NCBI GenBank assembly: GCA_963995525.1
Contig: OZ023211.1
Location: forward strand, 59,307,127 to 59,371,126
Length of the DNA stretch: 64,000 nucleotides
Source: Escarpia spicata
Lineage: Eukaryota > Annelida > Polychaeta > Sabellida > Siboglinidae
Reading direction: 5' to 3'
The translations under genes and the position numbers were made by a program. Positions 47,635 through 58,569 of the stretch are shown here, piece after piece (the stretch's first letter is position 1; each line of letters opens with the position of its first letter). Under the pieces are notes generated by a model. The model was given only the letters and a program-made list of their open reading frames with translations. It searched no databases and was not told the DNA's origin.

Positions 47635-49010
47635 GAAATTAGTTTCGTGTTTGTATGAATCGCTTCATGCTTGACGAAGCAACCAAATTTCTTGAATGAT
47701 TTTCCACAAGTACTACAGGTATACAGCTTTGCTTTTGTATGAATCGTCTGGTGTCTCTCGAGGTGGTTTGATTTTCGGAATGTTTTCCCACAAATAACAC
47801 ACGTGTATGGTTTTACGCCTGTGTGAATTCTTTCATGAACTTTAAGATTACCAGAAACGTTGAATGTTTTTCCACACGTGCCACATGTGTACGGCTTCAA
47901 ATTTGTGTGAATCCTTTTATGAACAGTAAGCCTGTGAGATTCTGTGAATGACTTCCCGCAGGTAACGCAAGTGTAAGGCTTAACGTCTGTGTGAATCTTT
48001 TCATGTTTGGTAAGGTAACGCAACTGCTGGAACGCTTTACCGCATGTACCACAAGTGTACGGCTTCACAAGTGTATGAGTCTTTTCGTGGGAGATAAGGA
48101 TACTCGATTGATTGAATGATCGTCCACAAATAACGCAAGTGTATGGCTTCGCATTTGTGTGAATCCGTTCGTGGGTGACAAGCTCATAAGATCGCCTGAA
48201 ACACTTTCCACACCTAACGCAAATGTGCGGCTTAACGTCTGTATGAATCTTTTCATGGGAGGTAAGAATGCGTAATTGTTTGAAAGACATTCCACACGTG
48301 ACGCAAACATACGGCCGGACATAGGAGGGTTGCCTGGTAGTTTCGTTATAATTCTGATTGCAAACTTGTTGTTGTTGGTCAACGTTCTCGCCGTACGTTG
48401 ACGTCTCTCCTGTATCTGGTCTCCAGCCAGTCGGCTCAACTTTGACTTCCTTTAGTACGCCACCCTCACATACCACCCAATGTCTCGTCTCTCCTCTGCT
48501 ACTGTCTTCAGAGTCGACGTTCTCTGTCTTCACCTGGATGTGTGGATCACTCTCATTCTCGCTCCATGTGTTTTGCCGAGTTGTCACGTCGAGTGGCACG
48601 GTTACCGGTACTTCTTGGCACTGATCCACAGACTTTACACAGGCATATTTCAAGACATCGTCGTCGTGAGGAGAATGAGTCGGAGAATCCGTGTCGCGGA
48701 GTTGAGTATCGCGTGAACTGTTTAGCAACAGAACACTTCCTTCTTTTAGTACATCGGATAATTCTTGTTCGGATCTTATGCATTGTAAGGCGCCATGGGC
48801 ATCACCAGAACAATCTGTTTGCACGTCAATATAGTTCACAGAGACAGCAAAAGACTGGCACTGTGGAGAAACTTTGTCTTGATTGGTGTCTGACCGAGCG
48901 AGCTGAGGATATTCTCGTAATTCATCTGAGACATGTAAGTGAATCTCGCCGTCATGTTGATCTTTTCGTGAATCATCTGCACTGACGTTCTGTTTATTTA
49001 CATTCTCCAT
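47565..49010 (-). CDS. C2H2 zinc-finger protein, 8 fingers
   Basis: The frame from ATG 49010 (MENVNKQ) to the stop at 47565 encodes 481 residues. An in-frame TTG further upstream is not preferred. Residues 1-225 are acidic and Ser/Thr-rich with no recognised domain; they include GETRHWVVCEGGVLKEVKVE. Eight C2H2 fingers (CVTCGMSFKQ to CSTCGKSFKK) fill about residues 234-456, with linkers of HTDVKPYTC and HTNAKPYTC type in place of HTGEKPYTC. It is probably a nuclear DNA-binding protein, but the target is unknown. The C-terminal 30 residues are out of frame with an old continuation of the array. A 5' exon may exist near 49290-49080. A damaged relative lies at 57290-58400. Confidence 0.85.
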   Translation of the reverse strand: MENVNKQNVSADDSRKDQHDGEIHLHVSDELREYPQLARSDTNQDKVSPQCQSFAVSVNYIDVQTDCSGDAHGALQCIRSEQELSDVLKEGSVLLLNSSRDTQLRDTDSPTHSPHDDDVLKYACVKSVDQCQEVPVTVPLDVTTRQNTWSENESDPHIQVKTENVDSEDSSRGETRHWVVCEGGVLKEVKVEPTGWRPDTGETSTYGENVDQQQQVCNQNYNETTRQPSYVRPYVCVTCGMSFKQLRILTSHEKIHTDVKPHICVRCGKCFRRSYELVTHERIHTNAKPYTCVICGRSFNQSSILISHEKTHTLVKPYTCGTCGKAFQQLRYLTKHEKIHTDVKPYTCVTCGKSFTESHRLTVHKRIHTNLKPYTCGTCGKTFNVSGNLKVHERIHTGVKPYTCVICGKTFRKSNHLERHQTIHTKAKLYTCSTCGKSFKKFGCFVKHEAIHTNTKLISLCVKNRPSINATLKSMKSYTQT

Positions 49011-50039
49011 CGTCAAGAAAACACACAGGAGAATCAATGTTAAAGAACGTGTATATGGTGCAAGACGGAATGACTATCACCAGAACAACGCATTGGAAAC
49101 TGGCAGAAAGTTCACAATAAGTAGAGGTAATAGATGGTTAACTGTACGAGGAAACTGTTTCTGTATATCGAGTGAGCTGACAGCTGAGAGTTCATGCCCT
49201 TCTGTGACTCCATCTTGTCTTCCGACAACTGCATCGATGTCTTGTTTATCTTCTGTATCCGCCGTAGAATCGACATGTGGACGTAAACTGAAAGCAAAAC
49301 AGATAAATGTTCGCAACACGTTTATGCGTGTGGCACCATCTAGTGGACACATCTTACGTAGTAAAGCGACTGCAACGAACACGTGTTTACTTTACTTTTA
49401 AACGCATATTTTGCAGTGTTCTATTCAGAGGTGTTCCGGTAATGGGCGTTAAGACCAGGAGACAAGAGGTAGATACCCCAAAGAGCTCTGTGTTGTCCTT
49501 AGAATTGCACTGATACAGTATCCTCACTATACAACATGTATCGTGATACACAAGTCATGATATGTATTATGATACTTACTAAAATTAAATTGATGTTGGT
49601 TCTTATGGCTGTTATACAGTATTATCCTGGGTGAAGTGTATCTGGGGTCCTCACATGACCTGCTGTATTTGTTTAATACTAGTTTTAAAATGTTGTACAT
49701 TTTGAAGAGTTTTAACTGCTCCCTTGATAATAGGATAAATAATAAAAAACATGCATGGTAGCATGTAGCAAGTTCTTTTAAATACATTTTTTTTACTTAA
49801 AGTCGTACCAAGTTTGATTACCTCAATACTTATACTTTAATTGTTAATGTTAAATTAATAATTGTTATATATGCAATACATGATTGAATAATTCTTGACC
49901 TCCTTGCTTATAAATTATTAAATTTTAAAACCGATTGTTTGGTACATTTAGTACATGTGTAATACACAAACATATATACATTTATTGTGTAGTGAAGATT
50001 CACTAATTGTACTAGGGATTTTCATCTGTTTATATAAGT
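49011..50039. other. upstream region of the zinc-finger gene
   Basis: On -, an open frame follows a good acceptor (tgctttcag before 49290) and could hold a 5' exon, but two frames are open and no similarity decides between them. From 49500 to 50039 is AT-rich without visible genes. Confidence 0.35.
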
Positions 50040-50280
50040 TAAATTATGGTTCGAAGTATTTCATAGGGTGGCTCTTATGAAAGCGACTATAATTAGTCTT
50101 AGTAGGAATCTCCCGTCCCTCATATGACATAATTCTTTATTTCCATGTCACACATTATATACTAACTACTTTGGTTGTTTGTTACCTATGTCGATTTGAC
50201 TGCAACGTATTGTATGGTCTTTTGTTGTTTATAACGTTTATTTTGTTATTTTACGTATTTGGGACAAATAAACATTTCCT
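50040..50280 (+). mobile_element. LINE 3' tail relic related to the (CTGT)n family
   Basis: The phrases catagggtggctcttatgaa and tagtaggaatctcccgtccc correspond to gtagggtggctcccatgaca and aatgggagcctccctgacc in the copy at 13309-14058. It ends near gacaaataaacatttcctg. It is more diverged and lacks the CTGT tail. Confidence 0.5.
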
Positions 50281-50284
50281 GTTC

Positions 50285-50460
50285 CAGTCGGGCCTCAAAA
50301 TGTGCTAAAGCCTAAGACGCAATATTTTTAGAGCTAAATATGCCTGGGATGATGTGGAATTATTTAATTATTGCATTGACGTGTCAAATTTAGGCAAAAT
50401 TATAGTTAATAATGGCAAAATCAAGGTGGGCCCAGATTCTACACACAAATGCCCCTCAAT
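50285..50460. repeat. single arm of the foldback repeat family
   Basis: Matches to foldback 2 include cctcaaaatgtgctaaagcc, taaatatgcctgggatgatg and caaggtgggcccagattcta. The opposite arm is not seen nearby. Confidence 0.55.
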
Positions 50461-52440
50461 TTTCACAGATTTCTCAGACACATTTTTGTATGTATCTTTT
50501 GGGCACATGCGGCAACAAAATATGCGGCATTCCAGCATACAACGCGTCATTGACGCGTTTCAGTGCTCCAAGGGAATCCCTGGTTGAGTGATTTCGAAAA
50601 CAGCACTGGTGTTTTTTCCAAATGTCTGCATGACGCATTTTCAGTTGCATCAAACAAAATATGACTTGCCGTGAGATGAACAATCTACATAAAATGTTGT
50701 GTAATATTAGCTGTATGTCATACAGCATTTAAGATTTTTACAGCAATTGGCATACATATTATTCTCGCGTACATCTAGTATGGGCAAGCAGAATAATAAA
50801 TAAATGCCACTGGAGTCTTGACGATCACTGGAGTCTTGACGATCCACTAATATGACAGTCTAGGGCAGAAATAAAGTTACAGGGAAAGTCACAGAAAAAT
50901 TCACAAAGAATAAGTCATGATTAAACGCAGACGTTAAATGTTTAATATTTTCAATTTTGGGTAGATACCGGCATATCCGCTTGGGTGCCACCATCGCAAA
51001 GCTGACGGGAACGTGGCCATTTTGTTCGACCATCCAAAGTATCACCTCCAGCAACAGAATTTTGTTTTATACAACTCCGCTATGTAGTGCCACTGTTATT
51101 CCCATTCATGTGAAACCAGAATAGTTCCGCCCAGTAATCACATAAGTTTAAACAGATGTCAGCCTTTTTAAGACCAATTGCTATTTAAGTTTTGTATCAA
51201 AAGCGAAAATTTGATGCTAAGAAGCCAATAAAGGCATTTTTAATGGCGATAAAATAATTTTTCAGCATGTTTTTTTCCTGGATTGAACAACCTCACTATC
51301 ATAAATTAAAGTGCAAAGTCATACGACGGCCCGTAAAATGGGTATGTCTACAAAATCATGGCAGCCGTAAGGGGGTGCTGCAGCAGTTGCAAGTGCGATC
51401 TGGAATTGATGTTTATAACTTATTAAACAATTGTAAATATTATGTTAATTGCTTTGCAGTCTTCTGTGTCTAAACTAGTTTTATTGTTGCTACACTGATT
51501 TTAAAGTTGTTTGTCCTAATTTTGTGCACAATTTTGTGGCAACTCAGTATTGCCTACGGATATAGCTATTTCTGGTTTACAGGTTCACCTACCAAATTAT
51601 ACTTATACAGTTGGAGTTACTGTAATAAAAATGAGACTTGTTTAATTATATTGAAGGGTGCGGTCGCATAACGGTTTCCATGGAAACCAAAATTCTGCAT
51701 AATAATTTTTTTTCTGAAGTTTTGATATGTTGAGGTTATTGGTCACCCTAAAAAACACATAGACACCAAGTTTTACTAAAATTGGACTATGCGTAAAGAA
51801 AATAGAATTGGTTCTTTAAGTAACCTGATTATGTTTATGATCATGACATAATATAACTTTAATAAAGGACGAATATTTTTAAAAAATGTCATATCTCCCT
51901 TAAAATGAAGTTTAAGAGAAAATTCAAATTGTGTATAATGTTTGGAATTCAAAACCCTATCATTACACAGAGAATTAAACTGGGAATTATGAAATATTTA
52001 GGTAGGGCCCTATTTTGGGCGATAATACGGATATGTCCATGTATTTTCTACATTAGTTACCCAATTAAATTATCTATTTGTTACAACTGCATACTTTACG
52101 CTATATTACTTTGTTCAAAAGTACGACATGTTTTCTCATCACGTACTACAGCACCCTATACTTAGTAGATCAGTAGCCACACAATTAAAATACTTACTCT
52201 TTCACCTCAAACATTGGCAGTCAGCGTCTCCATCTGTTGCTTATTCTAAACTTTTAAGTGTAGTATGTCTGAAAGCCACAAGATGGCGATACTACCTGCT
52301 CTCACGAGGATGTCGAATTATTTAGGTGGTAGTAAAAATCGTACTACCTAGCAAATGTTTTAAATTGGAACAAAAGACAATTGTGTAGGCCTATACACCT
52401 AAGAGTTAATACAATCCAACCATTTGCAACTACAATGAAC
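50461..52440. other. intergenic stretch without recognised features
   Basis: This is AT-rich sequence. Short frames exist, but none has splice-site support or recognisable motifs. A piece near 51310-51380 (ggtatgtctacaaaatcatg, then gcagccgtaag) loosely resembles the foldback arms. Confidence 0.5.
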
Positions 52441-52447
52441 AATACCA

Positions 52448-52500
52448 CGCAATGGCGCAGAGGATAGAGCGACGTTCCCTTACAAAAAAGAGCCAATATG
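52448..52500 (+). mobile_element. possible tRNA-derived SINE head
   Basis: The phrase caatggcgcagaggatagag resembles a tRNA A-box region (TGGCGCAGAGG). No B box follows; the gypsy element begins at 52512. It may be the head of a SINE cut by that insertion. Confidence 0.25.
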
Positions 52501-52511
52501 GTATAAAATTA

Positions 52512-52623
52512 TGTAACATATCGTGACTCGACTATGAAATGGCAGTGTAGTAACTCTATACGTTTATTGACGGCTTGTCGCTAATCGCTTACATGCGCAG
52601 TTAGTGCAAGCCTGAACATTACA
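52512..52623 (-). repeat. LTR of the decayed gypsy element (3' LTR)
   Basis: It begins TGTAACATATCGTGACTCGA and ends CCTGAACATTACA on +. It differs from the other LTR at about 7 of 112 positions by my reading. Confidence 0.92.
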
Positions 52624-55600
52624 TCTCCCTTTCTTTCAAAGACAGGTTAACTGTACTGTTAAAACAAAATGTATGGTCTTTCAATTCATAAATAGTTAAT
52701 AAATGTGAACGTGTACTTATGCAATTGTACAATTTACCAAGTATAGTTATTTCGTTCCCACTCGAACATTTCCGCAGCTACCTCAATCCAAGGCAGATCG
52801 TGTGTTTTTGTTGGCCTCAACGTTTCGGCTCGTTGCTTATTTTGGTACGTACTGTTACACGCAGAGCAATCAATCACGAAATTTTCGATTTGAAACGTCA
52901 TCCCTGGCCAGTATAGTGCTTCCCGTGCTCGTTGCGTGCATTTCGTTATGCCCATGAGCGACTCATGTATTTTGTGCAAGCATGTTTGGCCTCATGCTTG
53001 GCGGCACGATCATTGTCATACCTTTATACACTACACCGTCAGATATGGAGAGTTCGTCACCTATTGTCCAGTACATTCTGTTTATGTGCGGTGTCTCCTG
53101 CTTTGTAACTGGCCAGCCCTTGAGGATCATAACGTGTAGCTCGTTCAGTTCATTGGCTGTACATTCCTGGAACTGCTTGTATTGTGTAGGTGTTACGGCG
53201 ATGAGGTTGATCATATTGACTATGACAGGCTCAATATCAGTTACTGTATCGTGCAGGTGGGCACCACTCAGTGCATCTCCCATAGGAATTTCCTTGCCTG
53301 ACTTGTACGTCACGTCCAGGTCGTACGGTTGCAGTCTTAGCAACATTGTTTGTTGCCTTATGGGCGCTGATAGCAGTGGCTTTACGCATATAGTCTGAAG
53401 TGGTTTGTGATCGCTCTCAACCTTTGTAGTTTTTATAAAAAAAGATGTAGTAATGGAATTTCTTGCAGCTATGCACGATAGCTAACATTTCCTTTTCTAG
53501 TTGAGCATACCTCATCTCTGTTGGTATGAGCGCTCTCGATGTGTAGGCTACTGGACGATCTTCTTGTAGGAGGACTCCTCCTAGTCCGTTGCTACTCGCA
53601 TCACACTGTATTGTGACAATTTTTGTCACATCGTAATACTTCAACATTGGCGCACTGCAACAAAGTTCCTTCAGCTCTTCGAAACTTCTCTGTTGTGGCT
53701 TGTCCCAGAGAAAATCGACGTGTCGTTTCATCACATCCCGAAGTGGAGCGTCCACTGTACTCACGTTCGGGATGAATTTCGACAGATATTGGACAAATCC
53801 AAGAAATCTGCGCACGCCTTCCTTGCTTTGGGGAACTGGCATGTTGTGTACTGCACGTACTTTCTCTGGATCTGGTTGCAAGCCCTGGTCTTTCACCAAG
53901 TGTCAAACGTAATTCACCTGTTGATGTTTTACTTGACACTTGTCAAAGTTGAGCTTCATGTTCTATTCTGTCGCTCTCTTTACGACTTTCCTGGTGATCT
54001 TGTCGTGCTCCTGTGGCGTTTTGCCTGCGATCAGGATGTCGTCCTTGATGGCCCGTGCGCCATCGGTGTCTTCTAGCATGTTGTCAATGATTCGTTGGTA
54101 GATCTCCGGAGCCGACTTTATATGCCAAAAGGGAGGCGTAACCGCCTGTATCTTCCGATCGGCGTGTTGAAAGTCGGTAGAAGACTTGATTCATAATCGA
54201 GTTTGATCTGCAGGAATCCCGACTTTGCTTTTATTTTGAAGAACAATTTGGCACCTGGCATAGATGCTACCATTTCTTCCACTGTCGGAATGGGGTAGTC
54301 CTCTCGTCTAGTGGCTTTGTTGAGGTCTTTGGGATCGGAGCAGATCCTCAACTTTCCATTCCCGATCACCGTGACCACGGACGTAACCCAGTCAGTGGGC
54401 CCTGTCACTTTAGTAATGTGGCCATCAGTTTCGATTTCTTTCAGTTTCGTACGTATCTTTGCACACAGTGCTTTTGGCTGACGCCTTGGTCCGTGTACTA
54501 CTGGCGGTACAGTAGGGTCGATCTTGAGAAAATATGTCCCCGGGAGCGTGCCTGTAGTTTGCTTCAGCTCGGGGTACTTGTCAAGCTCGTTGGCGACAGT
54601 GTGTATTCTCTCGATCAAGCCTAGCTGCATGCTAGCATGCCCTGATAACAATGGTTTCTTGTCTTCATGTACGACGTAGTACTGCACCTCAGCGCATTTG
54701 TTTTTGGGAGTGTGACGTAGCCTTCTACCTTAAATGGGTGATGAGTTTACGATTTGAACTTGCGAGCGGTCTTTGTGATTGCAGTGCACATCTCTATAAT
54801 ATTATAAATTGTACGGCATCAGAGATTTCGTAGCGCCGGTGTCTATCTGCATTTTGATGTGCGTTCCGTTTACATCTAAGCTTTCCCACCAGTCGCTTGT
54901 GCGGTCTACATCGGTGATGGCATTGATGAGATGTGCGTCGCAGTCATCATCTGTCAAAGCCACACATGTCCACAACTATGTGGGCGCTCGCCTTGTTGCG
55001 GCACATCGACGCAAAATGTCCCTTCTTATGACAGTAGTTGCACTGCTGTTCTTAGCGGGGCAACGTTCGTGCGATATGTTGTACCCGCATTTCTGATATT
55101 TCCGTTGACCCTGGTATCTCGCTTTCTGTTTCGCATGGTCTTTGTGGAATCTGGACTGTGACCAGTTCCTCGAACGTCCAGGTATCCTCGGTTTTCCTCG
55201 ACCTCCAATGTTCACGGCAAGAACTGTGGGGTCTTCATCGACGTTTATCGCGCGCATACTTTCCAGGAACGTCTTGTAGTTCTGGCCAATATTTTTTTCT
55301 GTAGACACTTCACGCTGACCGCGGCTTGCGATGATCTCAGGACAATTACATCTCTGAGCATACTGTCTTCTTCAGCATAGCCACAGTCTTTCAGAATTCA
55401 GAAATCCGTGACAAAGTTGTTAAACTTTTCACTTAGATCTTGTTTACGTCGGTTGAAAGTGACAGTTGCGCGGATTTTGTTTTTCATCGGTGCGACATAC
55501 TTCGAATACTTGTTGTATACGCCTTGCAGAGTGACGTTTTCTGCCGGATCATCGCCCGTCGCTGGCATCCAGGTAAAAGCCTCGTATATCTCGCATCCTT

Positions 55601-56028
55601 TGTTGCCGATGTACGTCATGAGGTAGTTTACCTTCTGACCTTCAGGTTTCGTTGCAAGCGAGCCTTTGGACGTAAACTCGCAGTGTTTTTGAAGGGTCGC
55701 CATTCCTTGTCTAGATTAGCCGCTTGCCAATTCATGCAAGTTTATTTTCACCGGCGTTTGCCATGTCAACAGCCCGTTTCACAATTGATCGTTCTCCGGT
55801 AACCAAACACTCACTGCATGTAGATGCAGTGTACCGACGCGCGACGTAGAATTGGACGATCACCGAGCGATGCCTTGTTGCTAATTTCTAAAGTTGTCTT
55901 TCTGAAAACGGTCCGCTGGTTTCCGTCGTCTGTCACGCCTGACCATGTCTGGAGTTAACTTAAATAGTCCGTAGTTTCGGTCTCTAAAACAACTTTTTAC
56001 ATTATTTTAGAGCTACTTCTAGACACCA

Positions 56029-56140
56029 TGTAACATATCGTGACTCGACTAGGGAATGGCATTGTGGTAATTCTATATGTTTATTGACGGCTTGTCGCTA
56101 ATCGCGTACATGCGCAGTTAGTGCAAGCCTGAACATTACA
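56029..56140 (-). repeat. LTR of the decayed gypsy element (5' LTR)
   Basis: It has the same ends and length as the copy at 52512-52623. The primer binding site (on -, TGGTGTC) follows it directly at 56028. Confidence 0.92.
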
Positions 56141-56329
56141 GTATATCATTGATTACCAATCGGTACCACATTGGATTATTAAATTGTAAATCATTATTTG
56201 AAAATACCATTCAGTATCAAGATTTAACAAGATTTAACAATATTACCACCCAGATAATTAACTCTAGATGCTAGATGGACAAAGAAGCTTTTTGGCTTAT
56301 CGAGAGTTCAGTCCTTTTTACTAGTGTAA

Positions 56330-57130
56330 CTTTATGTTCTCTAGTCCTTCTATCTTTCTTAACTGAGACAAATATTTCTATCAATATTTTCATAACCATT
56401 CTATATTTTAGATACTTCTATCTGATCTCCTCTCAATCTCCTGGTCTCTAGTGTTGTTAAACCACATTCTTTTAGGCGTATGCCCTAACTAAGATCCCTC
56501 AGTTTTGGTATAATTTTAGTCGCTCTCTTCTGTACTCTTTCTATCATATCTATGTCATTCTTGCGATATGGCCTCTTGTATACCATATTCTAAATGAGGC
56601 CTAACTATTGTTTTGTACGGCGGTGTTATTAGTTCTTTTTCCTTATATGCTATATTAAACCTAAGTCCTTTTCTTTTACAGTAGAACTTAGTACAGTACT
56701 CCCTATTGTATATTGTACATTTTCGTTCCCATGTCCTATGTGGAGGCATTTACATTTCCCAAAATTGAACAACATTTGCCACTTTTCAGACCATTTGATC
56801 AACCTGTCAAGATAATCTTGTAAATGCTGTCTATCTTAATCACGTTTAATCCTTCTAAACACGTTTGTATCATCCGCAAATTTCAACATCTTAATTGTTT
56901 GTTATATCATCGTCCAAATCGTTCATATATACTAAGAATAATATAGGTCCCAGTACTGATCCCTGTGGTACCACACTCAAAACTTATTTCCAGTTTGACG
57001 CCTCCCCAACAACTACTGCCCGTTGTCTTCTGTCAATCAGCCATTTTTCTATCCAGTTAATTATACCATTACCATACCATGCCATGGGCCTTTAGTTTAA
57101 GCACTAATCTTTGATGTGTCACTTTGTGGA
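56330..57130 (-). mobile_element. CR1-like LINE reverse-transcriptase relic
   Basis: - frames give SVVPQGSVLGPILFLVYMND near 56970, LKFADDTNVFRRIKRD near 56880, WSEKWQMLFNFGKCKCLHIG near 56775, VRPHLEYG near 56600, VQKRATKIIPKLRD near 56525 and LTTLETRRLRGDQIEVSKI near 56440. Stops and shifts separate the pieces. The motif order is clearly that of CR1/jockey-like enzymes, from the palm domain to the C-terminus. Confidence 0.85.
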
Positions 57131-57289
57131 AAGCTTTCTGAAAATGTAAGTAGATGATAAGTATCTACTCGTCATCCCTCGTCTACCCATTTAGTGATAT
57201 ATTCAAAAAAACATAACATATTTGTTAAGCAAGACCTCGCTTTTAGCTTTTTAGCTAGCTTTTGGCTTTTTTACTTCACATTTCTATAT

Positions 57290-57344
57290 ACATTTTTTAT
57301 GGTTGGTAAGATCATATGGATATTTGAATGCCTTTCCACACATA

Positions 57345-57383
<39 letters not shown>

Positions 57384-58400
57384 GTATTTATTTTGACCAC
57401 CATAAGTACATAAACTACAATATAAAATTAATTGTAAGGTCAGGGAGGCTCCCATTAAGACAATTATATGCCGCTATCATGGGATCCCCACTGATGTAAC
57501 ATAATTATATGATTATCACGTGATCAACTATATATGCATACATATATGTGTTAACATAGTATGTTTAGTATAGTATATTATAGTATAGTATAATACATAA
57601 ATTAGTTTAAACAAATGCAAAGTCATGTTTAGTTTAAGAATGACAGATGTAACAGTTAGAAATATGACAACATGATTCATAATTCTTGATAAAGTAATTT
57701 TTTGTATAAGTGGAAAAACCATATAAACTATGCGTATAAATGTTATCAAGGATGTTGTTTGGAGTATCACAAATGTACGATTTTTGTGCACATAAAATAA
57801 GTGTACGACTTCACGTATATGAACTCTTTCATGAACAGCAAAGTTACTAGAACTGTTGAAAGTTCTTCCACACATAGCACACGGGTACGGTTTTAAATCT
57901 GTGTGCATGACTCCTTTCATGAACAGTAAGCCTGTCAGACTGTGAATGACCGTCAACAAGTAACAAGTATAAGGCTTCACATTTGTATTAATCCGTTCAT
58001 GAATAGTAGGCGTAAAGTTGTGAGAACGTTTGTACCTTCACAATTATGTGGTTTGTTATGAATCGTTTCGTAGTGGGTAAGGAAGCAAACATTTTTGAAC
58101 GATATTTCACAAGTAACACATACATGCGGACTGACCACTGGTGCGTTGCTTGTTAATTTCATCATTATTTTGATAAAAAATTTGTCGTTTTTGATCCAAA
58201 GTTCTCCTTGGAAATCGATGTCTCACATGTGACTGGTCTCGAATCAGTCGGCTCTATTTTGACTTCCTTCAGTACACCGCCTTCACGCACCACCCAGTGT
58301 ATCGTCTCTTCGCTGCTACAGTCTTCTCGACTTCTCGGACTTCACTTTGATGTGTGGATCACTTTCATTTTTCCACGTCTTCTGCTGATTTGAATTGTCG
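57290..58400 (-). pseudogene. zinc-finger pseudogene interrupted by a LINE
   Basis: On - it follows the gene at 47565-49010. ESDPHIKVKSEK near 58365 is followed by VVREGGVLKEVKIEPTDSRP near 58270, HVCVTCEISFKN near 58120 and CAMCGRTFNSSSNFAVHERVH near 57870. Frames are broken by shifts and stops. At 57788 a LINE 3' end interrupts the next finger, which resumes at 57345 with MCGKAFKYPYDLTNHKK. The region corresponding to the first 150 or so residues is absent. Confidence 0.85.
57346..57788 (-). mobile_element. LINE 3' end inserted in the zinc-finger pseudogene
   Basis: On - it matches the copy at 13309-14058 from about the codons for the last 35 residues through the 3' UTR (cccatgatagcggcatataa, gggagcctccctgacc) to a (CTGT)n tail at 57384-57346. 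TTATGTG occurs on - at 57795-57789 and 57345-57339, flanking the insert as a likely 7-base target duplication. The orientation is opposite to that of the first copy. Confidence 0.88.
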
Positions 58401-58569
58401 ACAGGCAGAATATAATAATGCATACAAAAAATCAGCAGTAATGATTGATCACTCAAATCTCACAACTTTATAAATCTGATACGTTGGAAGTGGACATAGG
58501 CAGTGCCATCTTGCAAAATATTATTTTGGGCGATAATAAGACAAAGAAAAAAAGAGAGGTTATTTTGGG

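Larger units (their letters stand above)
52512..56140 (-). mobile_element. decayed Ty3/gypsy LTR retrotransposon without integrase core
   Basis: Identical-length 112-base LTRs (52512-52623 and 56029-56140) flank the element; it reads on -. After the right LTR comes TGGTGTCTAGAAGTAGC, a TGG-type primer binding site. Then come Gag remains (55703-55398, ATVTFNRRKQDLSEKFNNFV), a CCHC-like knuckle (KCGYNISHERC near 55080), protease (MQIDTGATKSLM near 54840), reverse transcriptase (KLRICSDPKDLN, RLRLPFGI, KDDILIAG), and RNase H (TIQCDASSNGLGGVLLQ). The integrase zinc region follows (HESLMGITKC...CSACNSTYQ near 52900). The frame stops at 52734 and the catalytic integrase core is absent. A purine tract (GAAAGAAAGGGAGA) adjoins the left LTR. 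Several stops and shifts show that it cannot move by itself. Confidence 0.9.

Noticed and set aside
48358..48985. Several + frames opposite the zinc-finger gene
   Set aside because: They are antisense shadows of a clear C2H2 coding sequence.
51661..52330. Short + frames as possible exons
   Set aside because: There are no matching splice sites, no recognised motifs and AT-rich codon use typical of random frames.
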